From positions 1 through 14,523 of the forward strand of contig LLCB01000649.1 of NCBI GenBank assembly GCA_001414345.1: a stretch of DNA of 14,523 nucleotides, read 5' to 3'. The notes below the pieces were generated by a model that worked only from the letters and a program-made list of their open reading frames with translations, was not told the DNA's origin and did not search any database. Within the stretch, counting starts at the first letter, position 1. Every line of letters starts with the position of its first letter. Of the stretch, positions 1 to 10,074 are shown in pieces. This DNA is from Hymenoscyphus infarciens (lineage: Eukaryota; Ascomycota; Leotiomycetes; Helotiales; Helotiaceae). The position numbers and the translations under genes were made by a program.

Positions 1-1590
1 TAAGTTCTAATATTAGAACTTATAGCTTATATATAACCTTTATTTTAAGTTCGAATATTAGACCTTATAGCTTATATATAACCTTTATTTTAAGTTCTAA
101 TATTAAAACTTATAACTTAAGTATAACTTTTATTTTAAGTTCTAATATTAGAACTTATTCTATATCTTAAGTTCTAATATTAGAACTTATAACTTAAATA
201 TAACTTATATTTTAAGTTCTAATATTAGAACCTATTCTTTATCTTAAGTTCTAATATTAGAACTTATAGCTTATATATAACCTTTAGTTTAAGTTCTAAT
301 ATTAGAACTTATTACTAAAGTATAACTTATATCTTAAGTTCTAAAATAAGAACTTATAGCAGCTATATAACCTTTATTTTAAGTTCTAATATTAGAACTT
401 ATTCTTTATCTTAAGTTCTAATATTAGAACTTATAGCTTATATATAACCTTTATTTTAAGTTCTAATATTAAAACTTATAACTTAAGTATAACCTTTATT
501 TTAAGTTCTAATATTAGAACTTATTACTAAAGTATAACTTATATTTTAAGTTTTAATATTAGAACTTATAGCTTATATATAACCTTTATTTTAAGTTCTA
601 ATATTAGAACTTATTACTAAAGTATAACTTATATCTTAAGTTCTAATATTAGAACTTATAACTTAAATATAACTTATGTTTTAAGTTCGAATATTAGAAC
701 TTATAACTTAAGTATAACTTACATTTTAAGTTCTAATATTAGAACTTATAACTTATATATAACCTTCATTTTAAGTTCTAATATTAGAACTTATTACTAA
801 AGTATAACTTATATTTTAAGTTCTAATATTAGAACTTATTATATTTTAAGTTCTAATATTAGAACTTATAGCTTATTTAGAACCTTTATTTTTTTGTTCT
901 AATATTAGAACTTATTCTATATCTTAAGTTCTAATATTAGAACTTATTCTTTATCTTAAGTTCTAATATTAGAACTTATAACATATATATAACCTTTATT
1001 TTAAGTTCTAATATTAGAACTTATTACTAAAGTATAACTTATATTTTAAGTTCTAATATTAGAACTTATTCTGTATCTTAAGTTCTAATATTAGAACTTA
1101 TAACTTATATATAACCTTTATTTTAAGTTCTAATATTAGAACTTATTACTAAAGTATAACTTATATTTTAAGTTCTAATATTAGAACTTATTCTATATCT
1201 TAAGTTCTAATATTAGAACTTATTCTATATCTAAAGTTCTAATATTAGAACTTATACCTTATATATAACTTTTATTTTAAGTTCTAATATTAGAACCTAT
1301 TCTTTATCTTAAGTTCTAATATTAGTACTTATTCGTTATCTTATGTTCTAATATAAGAACTTATAGCTTATATATAACCTTTATTTTAAGTTCTAATATT
1401 AGAGCTTATAACTTATATATAACCCTTATTTTAAGTTCTATTATTAGAACTTATAACTTAAGTATAACTTATATCTTAAGTTCTAATATTAAAACTTATC
1501 CTATATCTTACGTTCTAATATTAGAACTTATAGCTTCTTTATAACCTTTATTTTAAGTTCTAATATTATAATAACTTAAGTATATCTACT
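1..1590. repeat. Left palindromic satellite array (45-bp and 32-bp monomers)
   Basis: This is a dense tandem array. Nearly every monomer carries the perfect palindrome AAGTTCTAATATTAGAACTT, usually extended by a T and an A to 22 bp. The first monomers start at 1, 46, 91 and 136, an exact 45-bp period; the next starts at 168, giving a 32-bp short form. Spacer types include TAGCTTATATATAACCTTTA, TTACTAAAGTATAACTTATA and the short TTCTATATC. Single-base variants occur, such as TTCGAATATT at about 51 and 688. CA and TG are almost absent, with rare exceptions near 675, 721, 768 and 1072. The palindrome could form hairpins or cruciforms, but no function can be read from sequence. The array starts at or before the window edge. 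Confidence 0.95.
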
Positions 1591-1790
1591 ACTTTAAGAT
1601 CTAATATTAGATATTAATCTATATTCTAACTTCTAATATTAACTTTAGTAGATCTACTTCTTTAAAATCTAATATTTAACTTTATAACCTATATATAACT
1701 TAGTACTACTTTAAGTTTTAATATTAGAACTTAAAGTAGTAAATATACCTAGATTATAAGTTCTAATATTTGAACTTAAAGTATAACTTA
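1591..1790. repeat. Degenerate edge of the left satellite
   Basis: Palindrome copies continue here but are irregular and diverged. There is an AGATCTAATATTAGAT variant near 1600, a copy with one changed base at 1712-1733, and one with a central mismatch at about 1758-1780. The 45-bp period is lost. This looks like the decayed margin of the array, where homogenisation is weaker than in the array body. Confidence 0.75.
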
Positions 1791-2505
1791 TTCTTTATTT
1801 ATCTTTCTAGTTTACTATCTAACTTATATATAGACTTGATTAGAAGTCTAGTTTTAAACTCCTTTTATTTTAATTAGAATTATACTAAAATCTAGATAGC
1901 CTTAAACTATAATACTACTAACCTGGTTTAAAAGTACTAATATATTAAAATTCTACTTCTTTTTCTATATATAGTAGTAGTATCTTTCTTTTCTTACTCT
2001 CTTTATTATAATTATTATTATTCTTATAATCTAAAGAATCTATAAGCTTATATTTAAAAAAGTCGAGATTATACTTATTATTAAGAAATACGTCTATAAG
2101 ATATACTTAAGAGGCCTAGTAAGAGGCCTACTTTTTAAAACCTTTTTTAATAGCTTTTATATCTCTTTAGTAGACCTTTTAGTACTAGGAGTAGTATTAG
2201 TCTTACGCTATTTTAGAGAAGGTATATTTTATAAAAAGAAGAATAAAAGAGTATAAAAGTAGTAATAGAAGTAGTAGGATTAGTAGAAGTAGATTAACTT
2301 ATACTAAAATAATTCTTCTTTTAGTAGAGCTTTTTAAATATAAGATTATAGATAAATTATTATTATATTTCTATATTACTATATACTTTATTAGAGTTTA
2401 AAGAATAAGATAATAATTTAATTATTTAGTTATATTAGAGCTAGAATTATAAGATTAGAACTATGTTCTACTAAATTATATAAGTTATATAGTAAACTAT
2501 AAAGA
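1791..2505. other. RIP-type AT-rich DNA without a gene
   Basis: I see no satellite register and no supported reading frame. The stretch is CT/AG-biased and CA/TG-poor like its surroundings. The only local structure noted is a short direct repeat of AAGAGGCCTA at about 2109-2130 with a 4-base gap, one of the few GC-richer spots. Runs of TAGTAG and AGTAGTA near 2255-2295 resemble decayed low-complexity sequence. Confidence 0.6.
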
Positions 2506-2880
2506 TAAGTTTTAATATTAGAACTTAAAGTTTAAGTTATACTTAAGTTATAAGGTTTAATAATATAACTTAATATAATATATATACTTAAACTATAAGT
2601 TCTACTAGTAGAACTTAATATATAAAGTAAGTCTTTATACTTAAGTTATAAGTTCTAATATTAGAACTTATTCTATATTCTAAGTATAACTTATACTTTA
2701 AGTTCTAATATTATAACTTATAACTTAAGTATATTTACTTCTCTAAGATCTAATATTAGAACTTATATAATACTTTAAGTTTTAATATTTTAATTATAAC
2801 TTACTTCTACTTTAAGTTCTAAAACTAGAACTAATATCTTTAGTCTAGCTAAGATTTCAAGTTCTAATATTAGAACCTAG
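2506..2880. repeat. Scattered outlier copies of the palindromic satellite
   Basis: Isolated palindromes reappear about 700 bp beyond the array edge. They lie at 2506-2527 (one mismatch), 2648-2671 (perfect, extended to 24 bp), about 2699-2720 (one arm changed) and 2858-2878 (preceded by CA, with a CCT end). Between them lie TTCTATATTC and AAGTATAACTTATA spacers like those of the array. After 2880 the satellite is not seen again until 10668, so this is the left boundary of the central block. Confidence 0.8.
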
Positions 2881-4000
2881 TTTAATTCTAATATAGATAT
2901 AAGACTTTAATCTTAAACTATATAAAATCACTATATATCTTATTAACTATAATAAGTTCTATTAAAACCTATTATTCTAAGAACTATCTTCTTTATAATC
3001 CTATCTTTTTAAAGATCCTAGAATATTCTAGTTATAACTTATATAATAAATACTTTATATAGTTATTAATCGCTCTTTCTTTTAAGTATAGCCTTACTAA
3101 TAGTTAAGATTAAGTTCTTAATTTAAACTACTCTATTAACAACTATCTACTTATTATCTCTCCTTCTTATAGATTTAATACTATCTAGAATGTCTCTAGA
3201 AATAATAATAAAGTTACTACTAACTTCTCTTATAGCGCTTCTAATAATACTATTAGAATTACTTTTTAAAATTCTATACGCTAATAAGCCTAGACGTTCC
3301 TCTACTCCTTATATACATAGCTTATTATCTTATAATCTACGAGTCCCCTCCTCTCAACTAGTCGACTTTCTATAAGTTACCTCTTTTTTAGTACTCTTAT
3401 AATCTATTAAAGTAAAAAGAATTATAAGATCTTTTACAAACTAGTATACTCTATCTAAAATTAAATATATTAATTAATTATAATTCTTAAGAACTATAAA
3501 GAAGTAGAGTTATACTATAGTAGCTACTTTAGCTAAATATATTACCTATTCTTATATTATAGCTTTAAATCCCTAAGATAATAAGATAAATAACCGGATT
3601 TAGGAGATTATTATTTAAAGAAAGCTTACTATAGTTAGTATTATATTAAGAGTATAAAAGGATGTCTAAGCTATATTAGCTACTATAAATATTTAAGCTA
3701 AATTAGAAAAGTAAGATTACCTTTATTTAAGAATACTCTAAGAATAAGATAGCTATAATATTATAACCTAGCTCTTCTTTTTATATACCTATAGTATATA
3801 ATAGATAGCTAAGTTCTAAATTAATACTAATAATACTAATAGCTCTACTAAAGATATACTACTTTAGAATAGGTTTAAAATCAGGTATAAAAGGAGGTAA
3901 GAAAGGATAAGAGGTTCTAAGAGAAAAGGATAAGAGTAGTTTTCTAATAAAGAAAGCTTTAATATAAGAAGGATTACTATAAGTAATTAATAGTTTTATT

Positions 4001-4021
4001 AGAAGAAGAAGAAGAAGAAGA
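4001..4021 (+). repeat. AGA trinucleotide microsatellite
   Basis: Seven uninterrupted AGA units. It sits at the end of a purine-rich stretch (about 3885-4020) containing AAAGGAGG and GAAAGGATAAGAGG words. It could be the relic of a basic or acidic low-complexity coding segment (Arg, Lys or Glu depending on frame), but this cannot be decided. Confidence 0.85.
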
Positions 4022-4672
4022 TATTAATCCTCTCTAATAGAGGATTTATATAATTATATCTAGGTAGCCTAGGCTATATACCTCTATATAAGACTAAAAA
4101 CGACCTCGTTTTTAAATTAATATTCTCTAAAGTATAATTTAGTATATAGTTTTAATATATAAACTATATAAAATAACAACTATAAGTAGACTAGTAGATT
4201 CTTTTATAATTTTATAGTAAATTATAATTTATAACTCTCTATTTCTCTATCTAGTAGAGCTCTTACTATATTCTCTATCTTATTATTCTAAGACTAAATC
4301 CTTATTCTAATAATACTAGAACCGTCGTAACTACCGAGAACTACTTTAGAATAGATCTAAGAGCCTCTTATAAGCTTTAAAAAACCTAGATAAAACCTAG
4401 ATACTCTAAACCTAATAGTTAAAACTAGATAGTTAGGGATTTAACTTATAATAATATATATAAGCTCTTATCTTCTTTTACTAAATATACTCTATATTCT
4501 AGTAAAGTATAATTAATTTCTATTATTTTAATAACTATATTAATTATTTTTAGAACTTACTAAAATAGATAAAATAAAATTTTAACTACTGCCTTAGTAT
4601 TAGGCGTATTAGAATTTCTAAGAGACTAATAAGCCTCTATATATAAACGACTTAATTAACTACGCCTAATAG

Positions 4673-4861
4673 TATACTAATACTATAGAGAGAAATAAGT
4701 ATAAGAAGGTTAGAACACTATCTACTAACTTTCTAGAAGCCTTACTAATTAACCTATATAAAGAGCTACGCTTAACTCTAAGTAATTTTATTATATTAGA
4801 GATTCTAAACTACCTAATTTTAAAGAGTATATATATATATATATTAAGAATAATAGAAAGG
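4673..4861 (+). pseudogene. Possible relic reading frame, 63 codons, unidentified
   Basis: This is a stop-free forward stretch of 63 codons. Another 15 open codons precede it at 4622-4666, separated by one TAA TAG pair that RIP could have made from Gln or Trp codons. The other two forward frames have many stops here. The predicted peptide is Leu/Ile/Lys-rich, with a segment reading TLSTNFLEALLINLYKELRL that could be helical. There is no ATG start, no recognisable domain and no ribosome or promoter context. By rough reckoning, open runs of this length are expected once or twice by chance across the central block at a stop rate near one codon in ten. A decayed gag-like or other coding relic is possible; chance is as likely. 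Confidence 0.18.
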
Positions 4862-5217
4862 TAATATATATAATAGATAACTCTAATAGTAATAGATTAA
4901 ATAATAGAGAGGTAGATAATAGTAGTATTAGTAGGAGTATATATTAAGAATAAAGGCTAATATAGTTTTAACCTTACTATCGTACTTTTTAACCTCTAAC
5001 TACTTCCTAATACCCTACTACTCTTAAATACTCTACTATAGCTTATTCTAATAATTATAACTCCTCTAATTATTATCCCCTTTAAGTACTATAAGCTTTC
5101 TCTACCTCTTAAGACTCTACTCCTTTTAGTATAATGCCTTTTAAAGAATCCTACGCTTTCTCTACTTCTTACTTTAAAAATTCTAACCTCCTCCTCTCTT
5201 ATAATTCCTACTACTAT

Positions 5218-5292
5218 AACTTCTATAAGTATAACTTCTATAAGTATAACTTCTATAAGTACGACTTCTATAAGTATAACTTCTATAATTAT
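5218..5292 (+). repeat. 15-bp minisatellite, five copies
   Basis: Five consecutive 15-bp units of AACTTCTATAAGTAT start at 5218, 5233, 5248, 5263 and 5278. The first two are identical. The third ends in C, the fourth begins with G, and the fifth has AATTAT at its end. The unit is a multiple of three, so in one forward frame it would encode a repeating Asn-Phe-Tyr-Lys-Tyr pentapeptide, or His/Cys in place of Tyr before RIP. That fits a former coding repeat but does not prove it. The surrounding 5000-5300 stretch is strongly pyrimidine-rich on this strand. Confidence 0.9.
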
Positions 5293-5424
5293 AACTCGCT
5301 TAATTAAACCTTTATACTAATTAATCGTAACTTAGAATTTTAAGCCGTAAATAACCTTTTTATAGTAACTAGTATTAACTCTTAAGAATATAAGCTAATA
5401 AAAGGTATTATAGATACTCTATAA

Positions 5425-5575
5425 ATTTTAAAACACACTAAAGCTATAGGCACCTAGTATGCTAAAGCTGCTAAAGGTAAACAATACACTAAAGCCGCTA
5501 AGCCGCTTAAAAATAAGGCTCTTAAAAACAACTCTTAACTTTACTTAAACCATATACCTCTTCTATAGATAAGCA
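5425..5575 (+). other. Pocket of surviving CA/TG (RIP-light segment)
   Basis: Against a background almost free of CA and TG, this segment keeps many: AACACACT, GGCACC, TATGCT, GCTGCT, AACAATACAC, AACAACTC, ACCATATA and AGCAATA. It also carries GCCGCTAAGCCGCTT, unusually GC-rich for the window. In one forward frame, 5461-5535 reads as an Ala/Lys-rich peptide (AKAAKGKQYTKAAKPLKNKA) before a TAA. The opposite strand in the same register is an equally open Leu/Ala-rich hydrophobic peptide, so strand and coding status are undecided. It may preserve the least altered sequence of the original element and is the best stretch for homology searching. Confidence 0.5.
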
Positions 5576-6966
5576 ATATTATTAATAATCTAGACCTCTA
5601 ATCTAAGCTAGAGTAATAACTACTCCTCTTACCTTAGCCTAAATATCTATATTACGATTTATTTATTAGACCTCTATTATTAGTACTCTATTAAGAAAGC
5701 ATCTTACTTCTATTAAAATTAGTAGTAGACATTAGTACATATATATATATAAGTCTTTATAATTTTTCTACTATAATTAATTAACTAAATATATAAGCTC
5801 TTATAAGTAACAACCTCTTTATTTTAATAAAGTAAATATTAATAATATCTACTATAAACTACCTTATAATACGTTTCTAAGCTATTTCACTTCTCTCTTA
5901 CTTTTTCAACTATCTTTTAGAATAAATAATAGTAAGCTCTTTAGTTTATAGCTCTATATCTATAACTTAGCTAAATAATAATAAATATTTAAAACAAAAT
6001 AGTATACTATCTACTAAAGATAGAGGAAACAAGCTCTATTATAGTAAAGGGATAAGACTAGCTAGGAAATATATTAATTATATTTTTACTAGATTACGTT
6101 TATAGGATATAATACTAGGTTTTATAAAAGAAGTTAGAATAGAACTCGACAAGAGCTCTAGATATAACAAAGTAATAATACTTTATAAAAGTAGATAACT
6201 AATTCTTCTAAATAAATAATAGCTTTATATTATAAATAGACTTAAGACTATAGAAAAGTATCTAAGATAAGATAGTATTAATTATATTCTTAATTAATTA
6301 TAAGTTAGTAAAGATAAAGTACTCCTAAAATAGGATTTAACTAGATAAGATCTAAGTATTATAGTCTTTATACTAAAAGCTTATGTTCTAAAATATAATA
6401 TTACTCTAGGATATTAGTTCAATGCTTTCTCTAAGCATAGTTAGAAGGTATTAAATTATACCTATATTAAGGCTTAAATATAAGTAGTAGATATTCTTCT
6501 TACTTTTTTAAATAAAGAGTAGAAATTATTCGATTTTTAACGACTAGATAGAATCTTATAATACTAGAAGGCTAGTACTACTACTACTAAGTATAAAGCT
6601 AAGTTTATATTATAGCTATAAAGACACTCTAAGTCTTTCTAAGAACTACCTTATATAGCTTATAAGAGTATAATATTTAGTGTTTATATATTATTAGAGA
6701 AAGTATTAATTTCTATTTATTAGAAAGAAGAGCTAGAATAGCCTTAATATAAGATTCTTAGAGGTTTTAAAGATCTTCTACCTATTTTTTATAAAGTAGA
6801 TCTTTATAAATTTAACCTTAAGACTAAAGCTAGTATTATTAATTTCTATTAAAAATATTAATATATTCTTAACTAAGCTATCGAATTCTAATAATATATT
6901 AAAGAGATACTATCTAAGATCTTAGTAGAACTTATTATAAGTACTATCTTAACCTCTAGTAAGTAA

Positions 6967-7314
6967 TCTCTAAAAAGTATATTATCTATATCTAAAAATA
7001 ATATCTTTATTAAGAGTACTAGTAAAAAAGGTAAACAAACTCTTAGAAGTAGTATAAATATATTAGCTCTATATATACCTTCTTTATCTATATATACGTC
7101 TAGTATACCTAACACGCCTAAAACTCTAATACCTCTTCTTATATTTCACCCTTGTTAAACTAATAAATTTTGCCTAAATCTATCTAAACGCTATTACTAA
7201 CCTTGTAATTCCTCTCCTAGTCTAGCTAAAGAACCTAGTATAGAGCTAATCATAGGTCTATCTCTTCTACTACCTAGACTACTATTACCTAGGTTTACTT
7301 TATAAATTAAATAG
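6967..7314 (+). pseudogene. Possible relic coding segment in a RIP-light pocket, unidentified
   Basis: One forward frame has only two stops (TAA at 7153-7155 and 7198-7200) before the TAA at 7315. The run 6967-7152 is free of stops. The predicted peptide is rich in Ser, Lys and Pro, for example SKKGKQTLRSS and SSMPNTPKTLMPLL (reading ATA as former ATG). Intact CA/TG survive here (AAACAAAC, AACACG, TTCACCCTTGTT, TTTTGCC, CTTGTAA, ATCATAG), so fewer RIP-made stops are expected and openness alone is weak evidence. The minus strand has a competing open frame at 6888-7115 (75 codons, GTG start) with a hydrophobic Leu/Ile-rich product. No domain is recognised in either reading. Former coding sequence is plausible; its identity and strand are unknown. 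Confidence 0.22.
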
Positions 7315-8522
7315 GTTACTATATTAAAAGAGAGGATTCTTAAAAAGCTAGCTATATTTTATAGAAAGATGTTTCTTTCTTTCTTCTAATAAGGTATTAC
7401 TTATTAACTAGTAAAGTTAGCTTAAGAATTAACTATTACTCTTCTCTTTTATTAATTTTACTTCTAAGATTCTTAGTCTATACTAGTAATTTTCCTTTAA
7501 TAGCTTTCTTCTTTAGTTTTTTTTAGTATTTAAAGATATAATATTTAAATTATAATATATCTCTATACTTCTAGAATTTATTCTTTAACTTACTTCTTAA
7601 CTCTTCTAAAATCTTTAGAACATTGGTTATAGCTAATACCTTCTCTTATTACCTCTCTTACTTATAATTATAACAATTTCTCTTCTAATAATTATTCTTA
7701 GCTTACTTAATAGTACTTTAATAACCTTACTCTAGTAAGAGGGATAAGACTCTTTAGCTTAAAGGGGACTTACTTAGTTACTCTAGTTAGGTACTAGCTA
7801 GAAGTAGAACTTATATAAGTTCTTTTTAAATATTAGATTTAATATAGATAGATAGGAATTAGTATATACTTTAACTATAAACAGCTTATATAATAAATAT
7901 TACTAATTTTAATAATTATTTAATAAGTATAAGGTTTAAGCCTAAGAATCTAAAGAACAAGAACTATAAGAATCACTAAATCTAGAATAATAATAGGTCT
8001 CTAATAAAGTATTTACTATTACTACTAATACTTTTTCGAATTCTCAACCTTAAATTAGGCTAGCTTACTAGAATTTAAGAGACTAAAAGCTTTAAAAATC
8101 AACAAATTCTTATAAAGAGAAGTACTCTAATCTATAAAGAAGTGGTTTTAATTTCTTAGACTACTTATACTTCTTAATAGAGTAGTAAGAGTTATAGAGA
8201 AGCTTTTAGTAGTTTAAGGTCTATTAGAAAGTAGAACCTATATAATAAATTACTTAGATATTTACTTTTATTACTTTAACTTCGTCTTTTAACCTCTCCT
8301 AATAAGCTCTATAAACAACCTATTATAATAACTCCTAAACTCTCATATACTTAGCTTCTCTTAATCGTACTACTTTAACTCCTTAACTCTTTAACTCCTT
8401 AATTAGAGTCCTCTTCTTCTTAATAATATAACCTCTTTTATATTTTTAAACTTCCTCTTTCTATTAAGTATTATTATATATACCTTCTAACGTTATATTT
8501 ATACCCTACTAGCTTTACTATC

Positions 8523-8757
8523 CTATATCTAGGCTTTACGCTCTTAAGATTCTACCTAGGAAATTCGTTACCTTTATACTCTTCTAGTTCCCTCTAGATT
8601 AGCCTATATCTAAGCTCTATAGTCGTTACCTTTTACGCTCTTACGTTTCTATCTAAGCTAGTCGTTACTTTTACACTCCTCTAGTTCTATCTAAGTTAGC
8701 TTATATCTAAGCTCTATAATTATTACTTTTATACTCTTATAATTCTATCTCCTTATA
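8523..8757. repeat. 58/39-bp imperfect minisatellite
   Basis: Imperfect tandem units start with TCGTTAC at 8565 (58 bp), 8623 (39 bp) and 8662 (58 bp). A diverged TTATTAC unit follows at 8720, and a partial unit precedes them at 8523-8564. The shared body reads roughly CTTTTATACTCTTCTAGTTC, then TATCTAAG, then TATATCTAAGCTCTATA. The 39-bp copy lacks the last 19-bp module. The changes TCG to TTA and CACTCC to TACTCT between copies are partly RIP-like. On the minus strand one frame gives a charged Glu/Lys/Arg-rich product, but 58 is not a multiple of three, so a coding repeat would shift frame. Confidence 0.75.
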
Positions 8758-9705
8758 CTCTATATTTTCACCTAGGCTCTACTAAACTACTACTTCTTTA
8801 AAGTATTTAGTTAACCCTACCTAGGTAGGTTTACTATTATAGTTACTATTTATTAGATATTAACTATCTAACTTTAACTATTATAGATATATCTTCTAAT
8901 AATAAAGAGCTCTTTTAAGAAATCCTCTTAAAATTAGGCTAAACCGACTTTAGTATAGGCTTTAATAGTATAGACGAATAACGTATACGCTCTAATAAGG
9001 ATAAGTAGTTCTTCTTTATAAAGGGAGCTATTTAGTAGTAGTAATTCCTATATAAATTATTCCTTATTAAGTTATAAGCTAGATTTAATAAACTGTTTAC
9101 TATCTCTAATAAATTAAAAGCCTAAGTACGTAAATAGAAGAAGCTTATAATCTCGTTCTACGAAATTAAGCAAGAGAAGGAGTAATTAGCCGCTATTATA
9201 GATAACTATAAGGAAACTTTATAGGAGAATTAGATCTAATATAGTATTACTATAATAAGCTTTACTTAACTAATAACTATAATAAGCTAGTACTAATTTT
9301 TATAGCTTAAGAAGTTCTATAATAATACTAGGCTAGATATTATTAATATAATTAAGTCTAATAAGGTAGATACTCTAACTTTATTTTATTAAGTCTAACT
9401 AACTTAATAGATAGCTATAAGTTAAGAAGTTAAAAAGAAAATACTAATAGAAGAACCTTAAAAAGAATATAATAGCATTACTACTAAAAAGGTCCTACTA
9501 CGCTCTAGCATCTTCTAAGGCTCTAGCTATTATTATTAAAATCGAAGATTCTAATACTAAAGGTAATAATAATTAAATATTAGATTCGCTCTCTAGTAAT
9601 AGAAAGGCTCTCTTATTATAGATTCTTCTATAATTTAGATAGGAATGTTCTCTCTCTTTAGTAATAGTTTCCTCTTATACCTTTCTTTTCTCTTCTTATT
9701 ATAAG

Positions 9706-9745
9706 GTACCTCTTAAGGTTAGGTTAGGTTTAGGTAGAGAGGTAC
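9706..9745 (+). repeat. Short inverted repeat enclosing TTAGG-type repeats
   Basis: An 8-base inverted repeat (GTACCTCT at 9706-9713, AGAGGTAC at 9738-9745) encloses GGTTAGGTTAGGTTTAGG. The enclosed G-rich words resemble degenerate TTAGGG telomere-type repeats, but RIP of a GGTTGGGTTGGG-like sequence would give similar words. It is too short to call an interstitial telomere or a terminator. Confidence 0.35.
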
Positions 9746-10031
9746 TAGTATAGTAATCTCTTTTTAGCTTTTTATAACTATTAACTAAGGGTTTTATTCC
9801 TTTATAAGTTATCTTTTATATCTCTACTTCTTAAATTAATAGAGTTATTAATTTATAAGTATATATTTTAGATATATAGTAAATATAATAAATTATAACC
9901 TTTTTATTAATTAAAAGAAATTAATTTTTTAAAGTAAGTACTATCTAATTAGTACTAGTACTTTATCTACTCTTTATAAACTATTTCTAATAAGTTAGAT
10001 AATTTACGTATTATTTAGTAGATATATATAG

Positions 10032-10074
10032 TACTTTTAGTAGATAATAGACTAGAGATCTTATACTTTTAATA
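10032..10074 (+). repeat. 43-bp direct repeat, copy 1
   Basis: This copy matches 10562-10604 at 39 of 43 positions by eye, sharing AATAATAGACTA-like sequence and CTTATACTTTTAATA. Three of the four differences are transitions (T/C, G/A, G/A), as RIP of duplicated DNA would give. The copies lie 530 bp apart on the same strand. Confidence 0.75.

Larger units (their letters stand above)
2881..10020. other. RIP-degraded central block, probable dead repeat or transposon DNA, family unknown
   Basis: About 7.1 kb without intact genes. CA and TG are nearly eliminated on both strands while CT, AG, CC and GG remain, as expected when duplicated DNA has been through RIP. The sequence is more complex than the satellites and has local strand asymmetry: pyrimidine-rich runs around 5000-5300 and 8270-8770, purine-rich runs around 3885-4020 and 9120-9200. 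This suggests former coding or element sequence and not simple repeats. I searched for reverse transcriptase, integrase, RNase H and DDE transposase motifs and recognised none. I also saw no clear terminal repeats or target-site duplication. Transposon origin is inferred from the RIP state and context. Confidence 0.6.

Noticed and set aside
1..1590. CRISPR array, because of regular repeats with palindromic character
   Set aside because: Spacers are not unique but belong to a few recurrent families of constant sequence. Period and composition fit a eukaryotic satellite, and there are no cas genes.
1..1590. Rho-independent terminators at each palindrome
   Set aside because: The hairpins are AT-rich, occur every 32-45 bp in tandem, follow no genes, and the genome looks fungal.
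3190..3375. 61-codon forward frame with an ATG start, Leu/Ile-rich first half
   Set aside because: It is short, has no ribosome or promoter context and no recognisable domain, and lies in RIP-degraded DNA. The hydrophobic first half is what AT-rich sequence with many TTA, CTA and ATA codons gives by chance.
4828..4845. TATATATA run as a promoter TATA box
   Set aside because: It is a simple AT dinucleotide run in AT-rich DNA with no supported gene downstream; similar runs are common near 10190-10440.
3190..6900. A single 3.7-kb decayed forward reading frame read through all TAA/TAG codons
   Set aside because: Open stretches switch frame (another frame is clearly more open at 4622-4861), and overall stop density matches chance. 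I found no reverse transcriptase, integrase or transposase motif.
6888..7115. 75-codon minus-strand frame beginning at a GTG, hydrophobic Leu/Ile/Val-rich product
   Set aside because: It has no ATG and no domain, and it overlaps an equally open forward frame. A run of this length is expected about once by chance at the local stop rate, and the pocket is RIP-light.
8883..9550. Forward frame that reads as a Lys/Glu/Gln-rich coiled-coil-like protein if TAA/TAG become Gln
   Set aside because: The stop density (over one per nine codons) is no lower than in the neighbouring frame, and the Gln-rich look is produced by the reversal itself.
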